This document shows, in pieces, positions 43,216 through 51,800 of a DNA stretch of 64,000 nucleotides (the stretch's first letter is position 1; every line of letters begins with the position of its first letter). The position numbers and the translations under genes are program-made. This DNA is from Flavobacteriales bacterium (GTDB lineage Bacteria > Bacteroidota > Bacteroidia > Flavobacteriales_F > PHOS-HE28): contig JADKJM010000014.1 of NCBI GenBank assembly GCA_016721005.1, positions 124,001-188,000 on the forward strand, written 5' to 3'. The notes beneath the pieces were generated by a model, which saw only the letters and a program-made list of their open reading frames with translations, made no database searches and was not told the origin of the DNA.

Positions 43216-44020
43216 GCTCGTTGGGGAAATCCCGCGAACGCACATCGGCCACATAATGGGAGACCGCACCGGTGATCACCTCATGCAGATCCGCGTAGCG
43301 ACGCAGGAAGCGAGGGTTGAACTCCTTGTTGATCCCGAGCATGTCATGCAACACCAGGACCTGTCCATCCACTTTGTTACCTGCACCGATACCGATGATC
43401 GGGATCTGTAATTGCGCCGATACCTCGGCGGCCAGACCGGCGGGGATCTTCTCAAGCACCAGCGCGAAGCAACCGGCCTGCTCCAGCAATGCGGCGTCCT
43501 CCCGCAAACGATCCGCTTCTTCCTGTTCCCGAGCGCGGACCACATACGTCCCGAACTTGTAGATGCTCTGCGGAGTGAGGCCGAGGTGGCCCATCACGGG
43601 GATCCCGGCAGTCAGGATCCGTTCCACCGAACCGATCACTTCGCGGCCGCCTTCCAACTTCACCGCATGGGCGCCGCTCTCCTTCATGATGCGGATGGCC
43701 GAGGCCAGCGCCCGTTTGGTATCCCCTTGGTAGGTGCCGAAAGGAAGGTCCACCACGATCAGCGCACGCTCGCACCCACGCACCACCGCACTGGCATGGT
43801 AGATCATCTGATCCAATGTGATCGGCAAGGTGGTCTCGTGTCCTGCCATCACATTGCTCGCGCTATCCCCTACCAGGATCACGTCCACACCCGCGCTGTC
43901 AACCAGCCGTGCAAGTGAGTAGTCGTATGCGGTGAGCATGGCGATCCGCTGTCCAGCGGCCTTCATCTCTTGTAGGGTGTGCGTGGTCACACGCTTGGCT
44001 TCAGACTTGGCCGTGCTCAT
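43202..44020 (-). CDS. panB: 3-methyl-2-oxobutanoate hydroxymethyltransferase
   Basis: PanB adds a hydroxymethyl group from methylene-THF to ketoisovalerate in pantothenate (CoA) synthesis. The 272-residue protein matches the family from MLTAYDYSLARLVDSAGVDVILVGDSASNV (metal-binding Asp) through VKLEGGREV, VMGHLGLTPQSIYKFGTYVVR and PIIGIGAGNKVDGQVLVLHDMLG. It is a complete gene. A pseudouridine synthase gene overlaps its 3' end; panC or panD are not in the window. Confidence 0.97.
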   Translation of the reverse strand: MSTAKSEAKRVTTHTLQEMKAAGQRIAMLTAYDYSLARLVDSAGVDVILVGDSASNVMAGHETTLPITLDQMIYHASAVVRGCERALIVVDLPFGTYQGDTKRALASAIRIMKESGAHAVKLEGGREVIGSVERILTAGIPVMGHLGLTPQSIYKFGTYVVRAREQEEADRLREDAALLEQAGCFALVLEKIPAGLAAEVSAQLQIPIIGIGAGNKVDGQVLVLHDMLGINKEFNPRFLRRYADLHEVITGAVSHYVADVRSRDFPNEHEQY

Positions 44021-44122
44021 GGCACAAAGCTAGACCGCTCCCGGGCATTCCTCTACCGTTCACCAAGTTGACAGGTGATGGATGAAGTGCCCGTCTATCT
44101 TTGGCCGCTTCAACCCGAAACC

Positions 44123-45226
44123 ATGTTCCGTCCGCTCGCCATCGTCGCCACTGCCGCTCTTCTGTTCATTGGTTGCACCAACGACCTGGAGATCAACGAC
44201 GACTATTCGGACCACACGATCATCTATGGCCTGTTGAACCAGCGCGATTCCGTTCACCTCGTGAAGATCAACAAGGCCTTCCTAGGAGAAGGCAGTGCTT
44301 TCGACATGGCATTGGTACAGGACAGCAATGAATACCGGAACGAGGCGATCAGCTACGCGAAGGTGTTCCGCTTGGATGCTAACGGTAATGCCATCGACTC
44401 GTTCCCGTTGCACGACACGATCATCACGGATCGTGAACCGGGGGAATTCTACAGTCCCGTGCAGAAGCTTTCCTACTTCACCACGCCCTTTGTCCAGCGC
44501 ATTCCGAATATCGCCACCGGTTCCCGGATGTATCTGCACCAGGACCAGACCTACCGGCTACACCTGCGCGTGAACGGAAAGGACATCACCTCCACCTGCC
44601 CTATCGTGAACGATTTCAGTATCGACCCGGTGGATCAGGACACCGGCAGCACTTTCGGAAGTCGGGTGAACCTGATGAATGCACAAGGCACCGACTATGG
44701 CTCCTATGAATTCAACTGGAAATCGAAGCAGGACTGCAAACGTTTCGTGGTCTCCTTCCGATTCCGATATGATGAGGTGACCGGAACGGACACGGTGCGC
44801 ACTTCGTTCACCCAATTCCTCGGCAAACAGGTCTCGACCAATTCGCAGGTCTTCCAGGACCTGTCTGTTACCATGGGAGGCCAATTGTTCTTCAGTGGGC
44901 TTTCCACGTACATCCGCTCGAACCCGGATTGGACATCCGTGAACAAGAGGATCTTCCGGGGATTGGATTTTCTGGTTTCCGTAGCGAACGACGACTTCCA
45001 CACCTACCTCACGCTCACTGAACCGATCTCCGGGATCATCGAGGACAGACCTGCATACAGCAATGTCGACGGAGCCTTAGGCATCTGGGGCAGCCGCTAC
45101 ACCAAGAATGTGGTGGGTAAGCGCTTGGGTGGGTCCACACTTACCCAACTGGTCCAGGGCCCGTACACGGCCGACCTCCATTTCTGCTCGGCCTTGGATG
45201 CCGGCGGAGCATTCAGTTGCAACTGA
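44123..45226 (+). CDS. Lipoprotein, possibly DUF4249 family
   Basis: A 367-residue lipoprotein. The ATG at 44123 opens MFRPLAIVATAALLFIGC with lipobox LFIGC. The order of beta strands (HTIIYGLLNQRDSVHLVKINKAFLG, then YRLHLRVNGKDITSTCPIV, later LFFSGLSTYIRSN) and the position of the paired cysteines suggest the DUF4249 group of Bacteroidota surface lipoproteins that accompany TonB-linked systems. The match is by eye, without a TonB-dependent receptor nearby, so the family name is tentative. Expression seems to be from its own promoter. Confidence 0.7.
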   Translation: MFRPLAIVATAALLFIGCTNDLEINDDYSDHTIIYGLLNQRDSVHLVKINKAFLGEGSAFDMALVQDSNEYRNEAISYAKVFRLDANGNAIDSFPLHDTIITDREPGEFYSPVQKLSYFTTPFVQRIPNIATGSRMYLHQDQTYRLHLRVNGKDITSTCPIVNDFSIDPVDQDTGSTFGSRVNLMNAQGTDYGSYEFNWKSKQDCKRFVVSFRFRYDEVTGTDTVRTSFTQFLGKQVSTNSQVFQDLSVTMGGQLFFSGLSTYIRSNPDWTSVNKRIFRGLDFLVSVANDDFHTYLTLTEPISGIIEDRPAYSNVDGALGIWGSRYTKNVVGKRLGGSTLTQLVQGPYTADLHFCSALDAGGAFSCN

Positions 45227-45355
45227 TCCTGTCGATCTGACAGCAGAGATCCGGCGGGCTTTGGCGGGATCTCTTACGCCTTGGCAGGGATCGCCCGACT
45301 TGCGGCGATGGCATGGACCTTGATCCTGCGGCAGCGCTAGAAGAAATTAATGTAC

Positions 45356-45377
45356 GGGTCCGCCGTACGGCGGACCC
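45356..45377. promoter_or_regulatory. Perfect palindrome in the dnaK leader
   Basis: GGGTCCGCC (45356-45364) and GGCGGACCC (45369-45377) flank the centre GTAC; the whole 22 bp is a perfect palindrome, ending 14 bp before the dnaK ATG. In mRNA it would form a stable hairpin. It does not match CIRCE (TTAGCACTC arms). An operator, RNA thermometer-like structure or leader element is possible. A bidirectional terminator for the lipoprotein gene upstream is another reading, though no T tract follows. Confidence 0.6.
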
Positions 45378-45391
45378 CAACCAACAAACAC

Positions 45392-47317
45392 ATGAGCAAG
45401 ATCATTGGGATCGACCTGGGAACCACCAACAGTTGTGTGGCCGTAATGGAGGGCAATGAGCCCGTCGTCATCGCCAACAGCGAAGGAAAACGCACCACAC
45501 CAAGCATCGTTGCCTTTGTTGAAGGCGGTGAGCGGAAAGTGGGCGACCCGGCCAAGCGCCAAGCCATCACCAATCCCACCAATACCATCTCCTCCATCAA
45601 GCGCTTCATGGGAAGCTCCTTTGATGAGATCGCCAAGGAGATCAGCCGCTTCCCTTACAAGGTGGAGCGTGCGCCGAACAACATGCCCCGCATTTCCATC
45701 GGGGATCGGCACTTCACCCCGCAGGAGATCAGCGCCATGGTCCTCCAGAAGATGAAGAAGACCGCCGAGGATTACCTCGGTTCCACCGTGACCGAAGCGG
45801 TGATCACCGTGCCTGCCTACTTCAATGATGCACAACGCCAAGCCACCAAGGAGGCGGGTGAGATCGCGGGGCTGAAGGTCCGCCGGATCATCAACGAACC
45901 CACTGCAGCGGCATTGGCTTATGGTCTGGACAAGCGCCACAAGGACCAGAAGATCGTCGTGTTCGACTGCGGCGGTGGAACGCACGACGTGAGCGTGCTC
46001 GAACTGGGCGATGGTGTCTTCGAAGTGAAATCCACCGATGGCGATACCCACCTCGGCGGTGATGACTTCGACCAAGTGATCATCGACTGGCTGGCGGATG
46101 AGTTCAAGTCGCAGTTCAGCATCGACCTGCGCAAGGACCCCATGGCCCTTCAGCGGTTGAAGGACGCTGCGGAGAAAGCGAAGATCGAACTGAGCTCCAC
46201 CACGACTTCGGAGGTGAACCTGCCGTACATCATGCCCGTGGATGGGATCCCGCAACACTTGGTGCGCACCCTGACCCGCGCGAAATTCGAAAGCCTCGCC
46301 GACAGCCTGATCAAGCGCACCATCGCGCCTTGTGAAACCGCGCTGAAGAACGCCGGCCTGAAGACCACCGACATCGACGAGGTGATCCTCGTAGGTGGCA
46401 GCACCCGCATCCCTGCGATCCAGGATGCCGTGAAGAAGTTCTTCGGCAAGGAGCCGAGCAAGGGCGTGAACCCGGATGAAGTAGTGGCCGTTGGCGCTGC
46501 GATCCAGGGTGGCGTTCTCTCCGGTGATGTGAAGGACGTGGTGCTTCTGGACGTCACGCCATTGAGCCTCGGTATCGAAACCGCAGGTGGCGTGATGACC
46601 GTGTTGATCGAATCGAACACCACGATCCCCACCAAGAAGAGCAACGTCTTCACCACATACGGCGACAGCCAGCCCAGCGTGGAAATCCACGTACTGCAAG
46701 GTGAACGCCCCATGGCGAACGGCAACCGCAGCATCGGTCGCTTCCACTTGGATGGCATCCCACCCGCACCGCGCGGAACCCCGCAGATCGAGGTGACCTT
46801 CGACATCGATGCGAACGGCATCCTGCATGTGGGCGCGAAGGACAAAGCCACGGGTAAGGAGCAGAGCATCCGCATCGAGGCAAGCAGCGGCTTGAGCAAG
46901 GAGGAGATCGAGAAGATGAAGAAGGAGGCCGAGGCCAACGCTGACACCGACAAGCTGGCTCGCGAGCGCGTGGACAAACTGAACCAGGCCGATAGCCTCA
47001 TCTTCCAGACGGAGAAGAACCTGAAGGAGTACGGCGACAAGATTCCTGCGGACAAGAAGCAACCGATCGAGGATGCACTGACCCGCCTGAAGGATGCGCA
47101 CAAGGCCGAGGACATCGAAGCGTGCGAGAAGGTGGGGGCCGAATTGAACACAGCCTTCCAAGCCGCAAGCCAGGAGATGTACAACGCAGCGCAACAGTCC
47201 CAGAGCAACGGAGCCAACCCGGAGAACACTTCCACCACCGCCGATCAGGAGGTGACCGACGTGGACTTCGAGGAAGTGAAGGACACCAAGGAGGAAGTGA
47301 AGGAGGACTCCAAGTAG
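45392..47317 (+). CDS. dnaK: Molecular chaperone DnaK (Hsp70)
   Basis: The major ATP-dependent chaperone for nascent and stress-damaged proteins. The 641-residue protein starts with MSKIIGIDLGTTNSCVAV (the phosphate-1 loop). VFDCGGGTHDVSVLELGDG at ~190-208 is the phosphate-2 motif; the usual Phe after the Thr is His198 here and Leu of DLGGGT is Cys. VDVTPLSLGIETAGGVM marks the interdomain linker and substrate-binding domain, and the C-terminus ends in EEVKEDSK. The ATG at 45392 avoids a non-conserved extension. No grpE or dnaJ is adjacent, as is usual in Bacteroidota. A hairpin precedes and a strong terminator follows it. Confidence 0.97.
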   Translation: MSKIIGIDLGTTNSCVAVMEGNEPVVIANSEGKRTTPSIVAFVEGGERKVGDPAKRQAITNPTNTISSIKRFMGSSFDEIAKEISRFPYKVERAPNNMPRISIGDRHFTPQEISAMVLQKMKKTAEDYLGSTVTEAVITVPAYFNDAQRQATKEAGEIAGLKVRRIINEPTAAALAYGLDKRHKDQKIVVFDCGGGTHDVSVLELGDGVFEVKSTDGDTHLGGDDFDQVIIDWLADEFKSQFSIDLRKDPMALQRLKDAAEKAKIELSSTTTSEVNLPYIMPVDGIPQHLVRTLTRAKFESLADSLIKRTIAPCETALKNAGLKTTDIDEVILVGGSTRIPAIQDAVKKFFGKEPSKGVNPDEVVAVGAAIQGGVLSGDVKDVVLLDVTPLSLGIETAGGVMTVLIESNTTIPTKKSNVFTTYGDSQPSVEIHVLQGERPMANGNRSIGRFHLDGIPPAPRGTPQIEVTFDIDANGILHVGAKDKATGKEQSIRIEASSGLSKEEIEKMKKEAEANADTDKLARERVDKLNQADSLIFQTEKNLKEYGDKIPADKKQPIEDALTRLKDAHKAEDIEACEKVGAELNTAFQAASQEMYNAAQQSQSNGANPENTSTTADQEVTDVDFEEVKDTKEEVKEDSK

Positions 47318-47334
47318 AGATGCACGCCCATTGA

Positions 47335-47370
47335 AGAAGCCCCGTCCGCCGAATGGCGGACGGGGCTTCT
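47335..47370. terminator. dnaK terminator
   Basis: AGAAGCCCCGTCCGCC (47335-47350) pairs perfectly with 47355-47370 around the loop GAAT, giving a 16 bp stem, 18 bp after the dnaK stop codon. The downstream arm runs into CTTCTCATTAG, so it is a good intrinsic terminator. Confidence 0.85.
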
Positions 47371-47409
47371 CATTAGACCGCTTTCAGTATCACCGCTGTC
47401 CGGGTAATT

Positions 47410-47570
47410 CGACGGTCGCATTTTCGCGACCCCGGCTCAGGGCCGGGGTGACATTTGTAAAGGAAGTCGGGATCCGCCCGCCGAATGGCGGGCGGATCCC
47501 GACTTCCAAACGTGCTCGTCACTGCGGGCCGTCATCCCGGCCTAGAGCCGGGACGCAGTCCCGTTCGCTT
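47410..47570. repeat. Palindrome-rich intergenic block after dnaK
   Basis: Four hairpins lie side by side: GGTCGC/GCGACC near 47415, CCCCGGC/GCCGGGG near 47430, a perfect 21 bp stem at 47462-47482 with 47487-47507 around the loop GAAT, and a CCCGGC/GCCGGG pair near 47540 in the typical GTCATCCCGG setting. The CCGCC-GAAT-GGCGG core also occurs in the dnaK terminator. Resembles clustered REP units; it also separates dnaK from the convergent MORN-repeat gene. Confidence 0.75.
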
Positions 47571-47606
47571 TCCCCGGAAACCAATGCTTGTTCGATGGTT
47601 TTCTGT

Positions 47607-48350
47607 TCAACGCACGGTCAGCACCTTTCCGTCCACAAGGTCCTCCTCACGGATCTTCGTTCCATTCGTATCGAAGTAGGCCCACGTACCCACACGCTGG
47701 CTGTCCATGGTCGCGCGGTTGTATCGCGCCCTGCCTTGGCTCTTGAGCATTCCTCCGGGGTGGAACTCCTTCTGCTCCACTTCCAGTTTGCCTTTGTCCA
47801 CCACGCGCAAGAGACTGATCGGGGTGCCATCGCCTGCGTACAGTTCCAGGCGGGTGAAGCAATGGTGCTCCTTGTGTCGCTCCTCCACGTAGCGGAGCTG
47901 TCCACTCACGTAGTAGTCCTCGTACTGGATCACCACCCCGTCACGATACCTGATGGACGATCGGATCTTGCCATTCGGATGCCATGTGCGTTGGGAACAA
48001 TGGGTCGCATCCACGGCCTTGAACTCGCGTTCCAATTGCCCACTGCGGTAGTAATTCTTGAAGACCGTCAGCCGCCCGCTATCATAATATCCACGATGCC
48101 GGAGTTGGCCGTTGGGGTACTTGTCCTCCACCCAACCCGTACAGGGGAAGGCCCCGCACTGCCTGAGCGAATCCCCGCCGATGGTGGAATTGTAGGCGTC
48201 GTAGATGTTGAGTTCAGGTAGCGGATCGTCCCCGGCATCGCCGATGAGGTAGTGTTCATCCTGCGCCAGCATCAACGTGTCCGGCTGGGCTTGGACTGTG
48301 GAAACAACAAGAAGCCCCCCCAATGGGATGAGCGCGAAGTGCAATTTCAT
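47607..48350 (-). CDS. Secreted MORN-repeat variant protein
   Basis: A 247-residue exported protein. Signal peptide MKLHFALIPLGGLLVVSTVQAQ starts at 48350; the longer ORF to 48401 adds an upstream hydrophobic stretch without support. The mature protein has MORN_2-type repeats: KYPNGQLRHRGYYDSGRLTVFKNYYRSGQLEREF, WHPNGKIRSSIRYRDGVVIQYEDYYVSGQLRYVEERH and later EFHPGGMLKSQGRARYN, WAYFDTNGTKIREEDLVDGK. Such toxin-antitoxin-style or surface repeat proteins are common in Bacteroidota, often without function. A cysteine pair (CGAFPC) precedes the repeats. Confidence 0.85.
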   Translation of the reverse strand: MKLHFALIPLGGLLVVSTVQAQPDTLMLAQDEHYLIGDAGDDPLPELNIYDAYNSTIGGDSLRQCGAFPCTGWVEDKYPNGQLRHRGYYDSGRLTVFKNYYRSGQLEREFKAVDATHCSQRTWHPNGKIRSSIRYRDGVVIQYEDYYVSGQLRYVEERHKEHHCFTRLELYAGDGTPISLLRVVDKGKLEVEQKEFHPGGMLKSQGRARYNRATMDSQRVGTWAYFDTNGTKIREEDLVDGKVLTVR

Positions 48351-48847
48351 CGGGCCTTGGAACGCGAAGGCCAAAGCACAGGTTACGAAGGCCACCCACA
48401 CCCGACGCGATCATACTCCGATCCGGTCGGCCTCGTCCCCTATCCCGGTAGCGCATCCGGAAAGTATCCACCATTCCTTGCTTCATGTGGTAGGTCCCGA
48501 TACATTACACACCGGCCAAGGACGGCACGATTGGATCGACCATGCGATTTCTTCACCATTCCTCAAAGGGCGCGTCGGATCCACTCCATTATCAATGGTT
48601 TCGGAGTCCCGGACCATGGTTGCCTGTTGTTAGTAACAATAATTTGTTTGTAATGTGAAGAACCACTTCTACTTTCAACGCCCGAAAATCACTTGCCGAT
48701 CCATTTATGAGCCGTTCCATTCTGCCAACAGACTGCGAATGCATCGGACAGGACAGCCGGACACGGATGACCATGATCGGCTTGTATGCGCCCTGTAGTG
48801 TGATGATCGCCCCCCAACCCTGAAACCCTAACCAAAACCGCTCTATC
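48351..48847. other. 497 bp intergenic region between MORN gene and giant GEVED gene
   Basis: No credible coding sequence is visible here. Both flanking genes read away from it, so it must hold their promoters. An AT-rich patch at 48621-48651 (TTGTTAGTAACAATAATTTG and following) is the only one of its kind in this stretch and could be a promoter for the giant gene, with a partial match to the Bacteroidota -7 consensus TAnnTTTG. Confidence 0.5.
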
Positions 48848-51800
48848 ATGAATAGTAATAACTCGTTTGACCAACTGCAGCGGCGGACGTCGCGGTGGTG
48901 GAAGGTCCTTGTCAGCTTGGCCGTAACGACCTTGCTCGCGGTGCCCTCGATGGCACAGACCATCCAGATCGGCACCGGCACCGGTACCAACACCAACCTG
49001 CCGATCGTCTCGTGCTACGGTTACACGTACTCGCAGCAGATCTACACCCAAGCCCAAGTGAACACGGCGGGCTCGATCGAAAAGGTCCGCTTCTATTTCG
49101 TTTCAGGTGCAGCGACCAACAGTACCGCTTGGCGGATCCTGATGGGCCACACCGCGCTCACCACTTTTGCGACCACGACCTCATGGGTGCCCTTGGCAAG
49201 CCTAACGGAAGTGTTCAACGGCACGGTGACCTACCCTGCCGCAGGGAACTGGATGGAGATCACGTTGAGTACCCCGTTCGCGTATAACAACACGGACAAC
49301 CTGGTGATCGCGGTGGATGAGAACACACCCGGTTATTACTGCTCCAATACATGGCGCAGCTTCACCAGCGGTGCGAACACCGGGATCTATTACCGGAATG
49401 ACGCCACGAACCCGGACCCCGCCAGCCCGCCCACGGCAACCGGTCGTACCGCGATCTTGGCCCAAGTACAGCTGCACTTCACAGAGCCACCTTGTTCGAG
49501 CGCGCCTACACCGGGCAATACACTGTCCACCGTAGCGAACGCATGCTCCGGCGTGAACTTCACCCTTAGCATGCAGAACGCCACCGGCGGAACGCAGGTG
49601 ACCTACCAGTGGGAAAGCGCTGATGACGCTGCCTTCACGGTGAACCAAGCCAACCTTGGTACTGCTCCTACGCAAGTGACCAACCAGACCACGCCAAAGT
49701 ACTATCGGTGCAACGTCACCTGTTCCGGGTTCGGGACCACACCAAGCGCCGCCATCCCAGTTGGCATTAATGCAGATGCCTGCGCGTGCGGAGCGTACGC
49801 GGCCAACTACTCCGTCTATACCGGGGATGAGGATATCACGGTGGTTACCGTAGGCTCCATGACCAACAACACCGCATGCAGTGCGTTGGCGCCCGGTGCC
49901 GGCTCCATCGCCTCGCTTTACAGCAATTATACTGGAAGCGTCGTTGGACCTTCTGCGGACCAGGGTTCTTCAGTCGCCTTCAGCGTCGGACAAGGCGCGC
50001 TTTGCGGCGGCACTTACGGGAACGGTGTCCAGATCTACGTGGACTGGAACAAGGACGGCATCTTCAACGACACGGATGAGCGCGTGTTCAACCAACCATC
50101 GGCCGCTTCGGGCGTCAACGTCCAAACCGGCAATTTCACGGTGCCGATCGGTGCCTCCTTGGGCACCACCCGCATGCGGATCGTCATCGCGGAGGCCACT
50201 TTCCCCACCACCAGCAATTATGCACAATCAGTCGTCTATTACTATGGCGAAACCGAGGACTACTGCTTTACGGTGACGGCCTCTTCTTCATGCAACGGTA
50301 CACCCGCACCGGGCAACACCCTCTCCACGGTCGCGACCGCTTGCTCCGGTGTGAACTTCACCCTCAGTTTGCAGAACCAGACCTTGGGTAGTGGTGTCAC
50401 CTATCAATGGCAAAGCGCGGATGACGCAGCCTTCACGTTGAACTTGACTGCCTTGGGCACCTTGAATACCCAGGTGACCAACCAGACCGCCGCCAAGTGG
50501 TACCGTTGCATCGTGAGCTGCTCCGGTGCGGTGCCGCCTGACGGCACCAGCACGCCGATCCCGGTAGGGCTGAACGCCAGCGCCTGCGCGTGCGGGTCGT
50601 ACGCTGCCATTTACGCCAGCAATACGTTCGATGAGGATATCACGGTGGTCACCGTAGGTTCCATGACCAACAACTCCGCGTGCGCGGAATTGGCTCCTGG
50701 TGCCGGCTCGCTCCCTGCGCAGTACAGCAATTACACGGGAAGCGTCGTTGGACCTTCCGCCGATCAGGGCGCTTCGGTCGCCTTCAGCGTTGGTCAAGGC
50801 ACACTTTGCGGCGGCAGCTACACGAACATTGTCCAGATCTACGTGGACTGGAACCAGGACGGCGTGTTCAACGCCACGGATGAGCGCGTGTTCGCCCAAG
50901 CAGCGGGCGTCGCGGGCATCAACGTCCAGACAGGCGGTTTCACGGTTCCCATAGGTGCCTCCTTGGGTACCACCCGCATGCGGATCGTCATTAACGAGAC
51001 CAGCGATGCGGCCACGAATTGGGCCCAGACCGGTTACACTTGGGGCGAAACGGAGGATTACTGCTTCACGGTGACCGCCGCCTCTGCATGCAGTGGGCAG
51101 CCCGCGCCGGGCAACACCATCTCTTCCATTCCGAGTGCATGCTCCGGGGCGAACTTCACCCTGAGTTTGCAGTACCCGACCATGGGTAGTGGGGTCACCT
51201 ATCTATGGGAAAGCGCGGACGATGTGGGCTTCACGGTGAACGTGGCCTCCTTGGGCGCCTCGAGCACCCAGGTGACCAACCAGACCAGCGCCAAGTGGTA
51301 CCGTTGCACGGTGACCTGCCCGAGTTTCCTCGTGGGCGTAAGCACCCCGATCCCGGTCGACCTGGGTAGCGCATGCCAGTGTACCGCCTACTGTGCGGTC
51401 ACGAATAGTTCCGGTGGCGGTTGCATCAATACGGTGCAGATCAATACCCTGAGCAGCACCACAGCGGCTTGCGTACCCAGCCCGGGTTATACGCTGCGCT
51501 CGGAGACGACCAGCTTGAGCCGTGGCGTGACGTACCCGATCACGGTAACCACCTTCAATGATGGCATCTACGGTGGTGCGATCGTTTCGGTGTGGTTCGA
51601 TTGGGACAACAGCGGCACCTTCGTTACGAGTGAGTGGTTCCAGCCCAATACCACAGGCTATACCGGTACCATCAACGTAACGGTTCCGCTCGCCACACCC
51701 TTGGGCCAGATCCGGATGCGCGTGCGCACCCGTGGCACAGGCAACACGAACGGTGCGGACGATGGATGCGGGACAGGAGCGGGTGGCTCATTCGGCAGTG

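Noticed and set aside
45227..45391. CIRCE-type heat-shock operator before dnaK
   Set aside because: The palindrome found there has arms unlike TTAGCACTC/GAGTGCTAA and a 4 bp rather than 9 bp spacer.
45347..47194. 615-residue open frame antisense to dnaK
   Set aside because: It mirrors a real, highly conserved gene in a GC-rich sequence where antisense frames are often free of stops; the translated protein is histidine/valine-rich without any domain.
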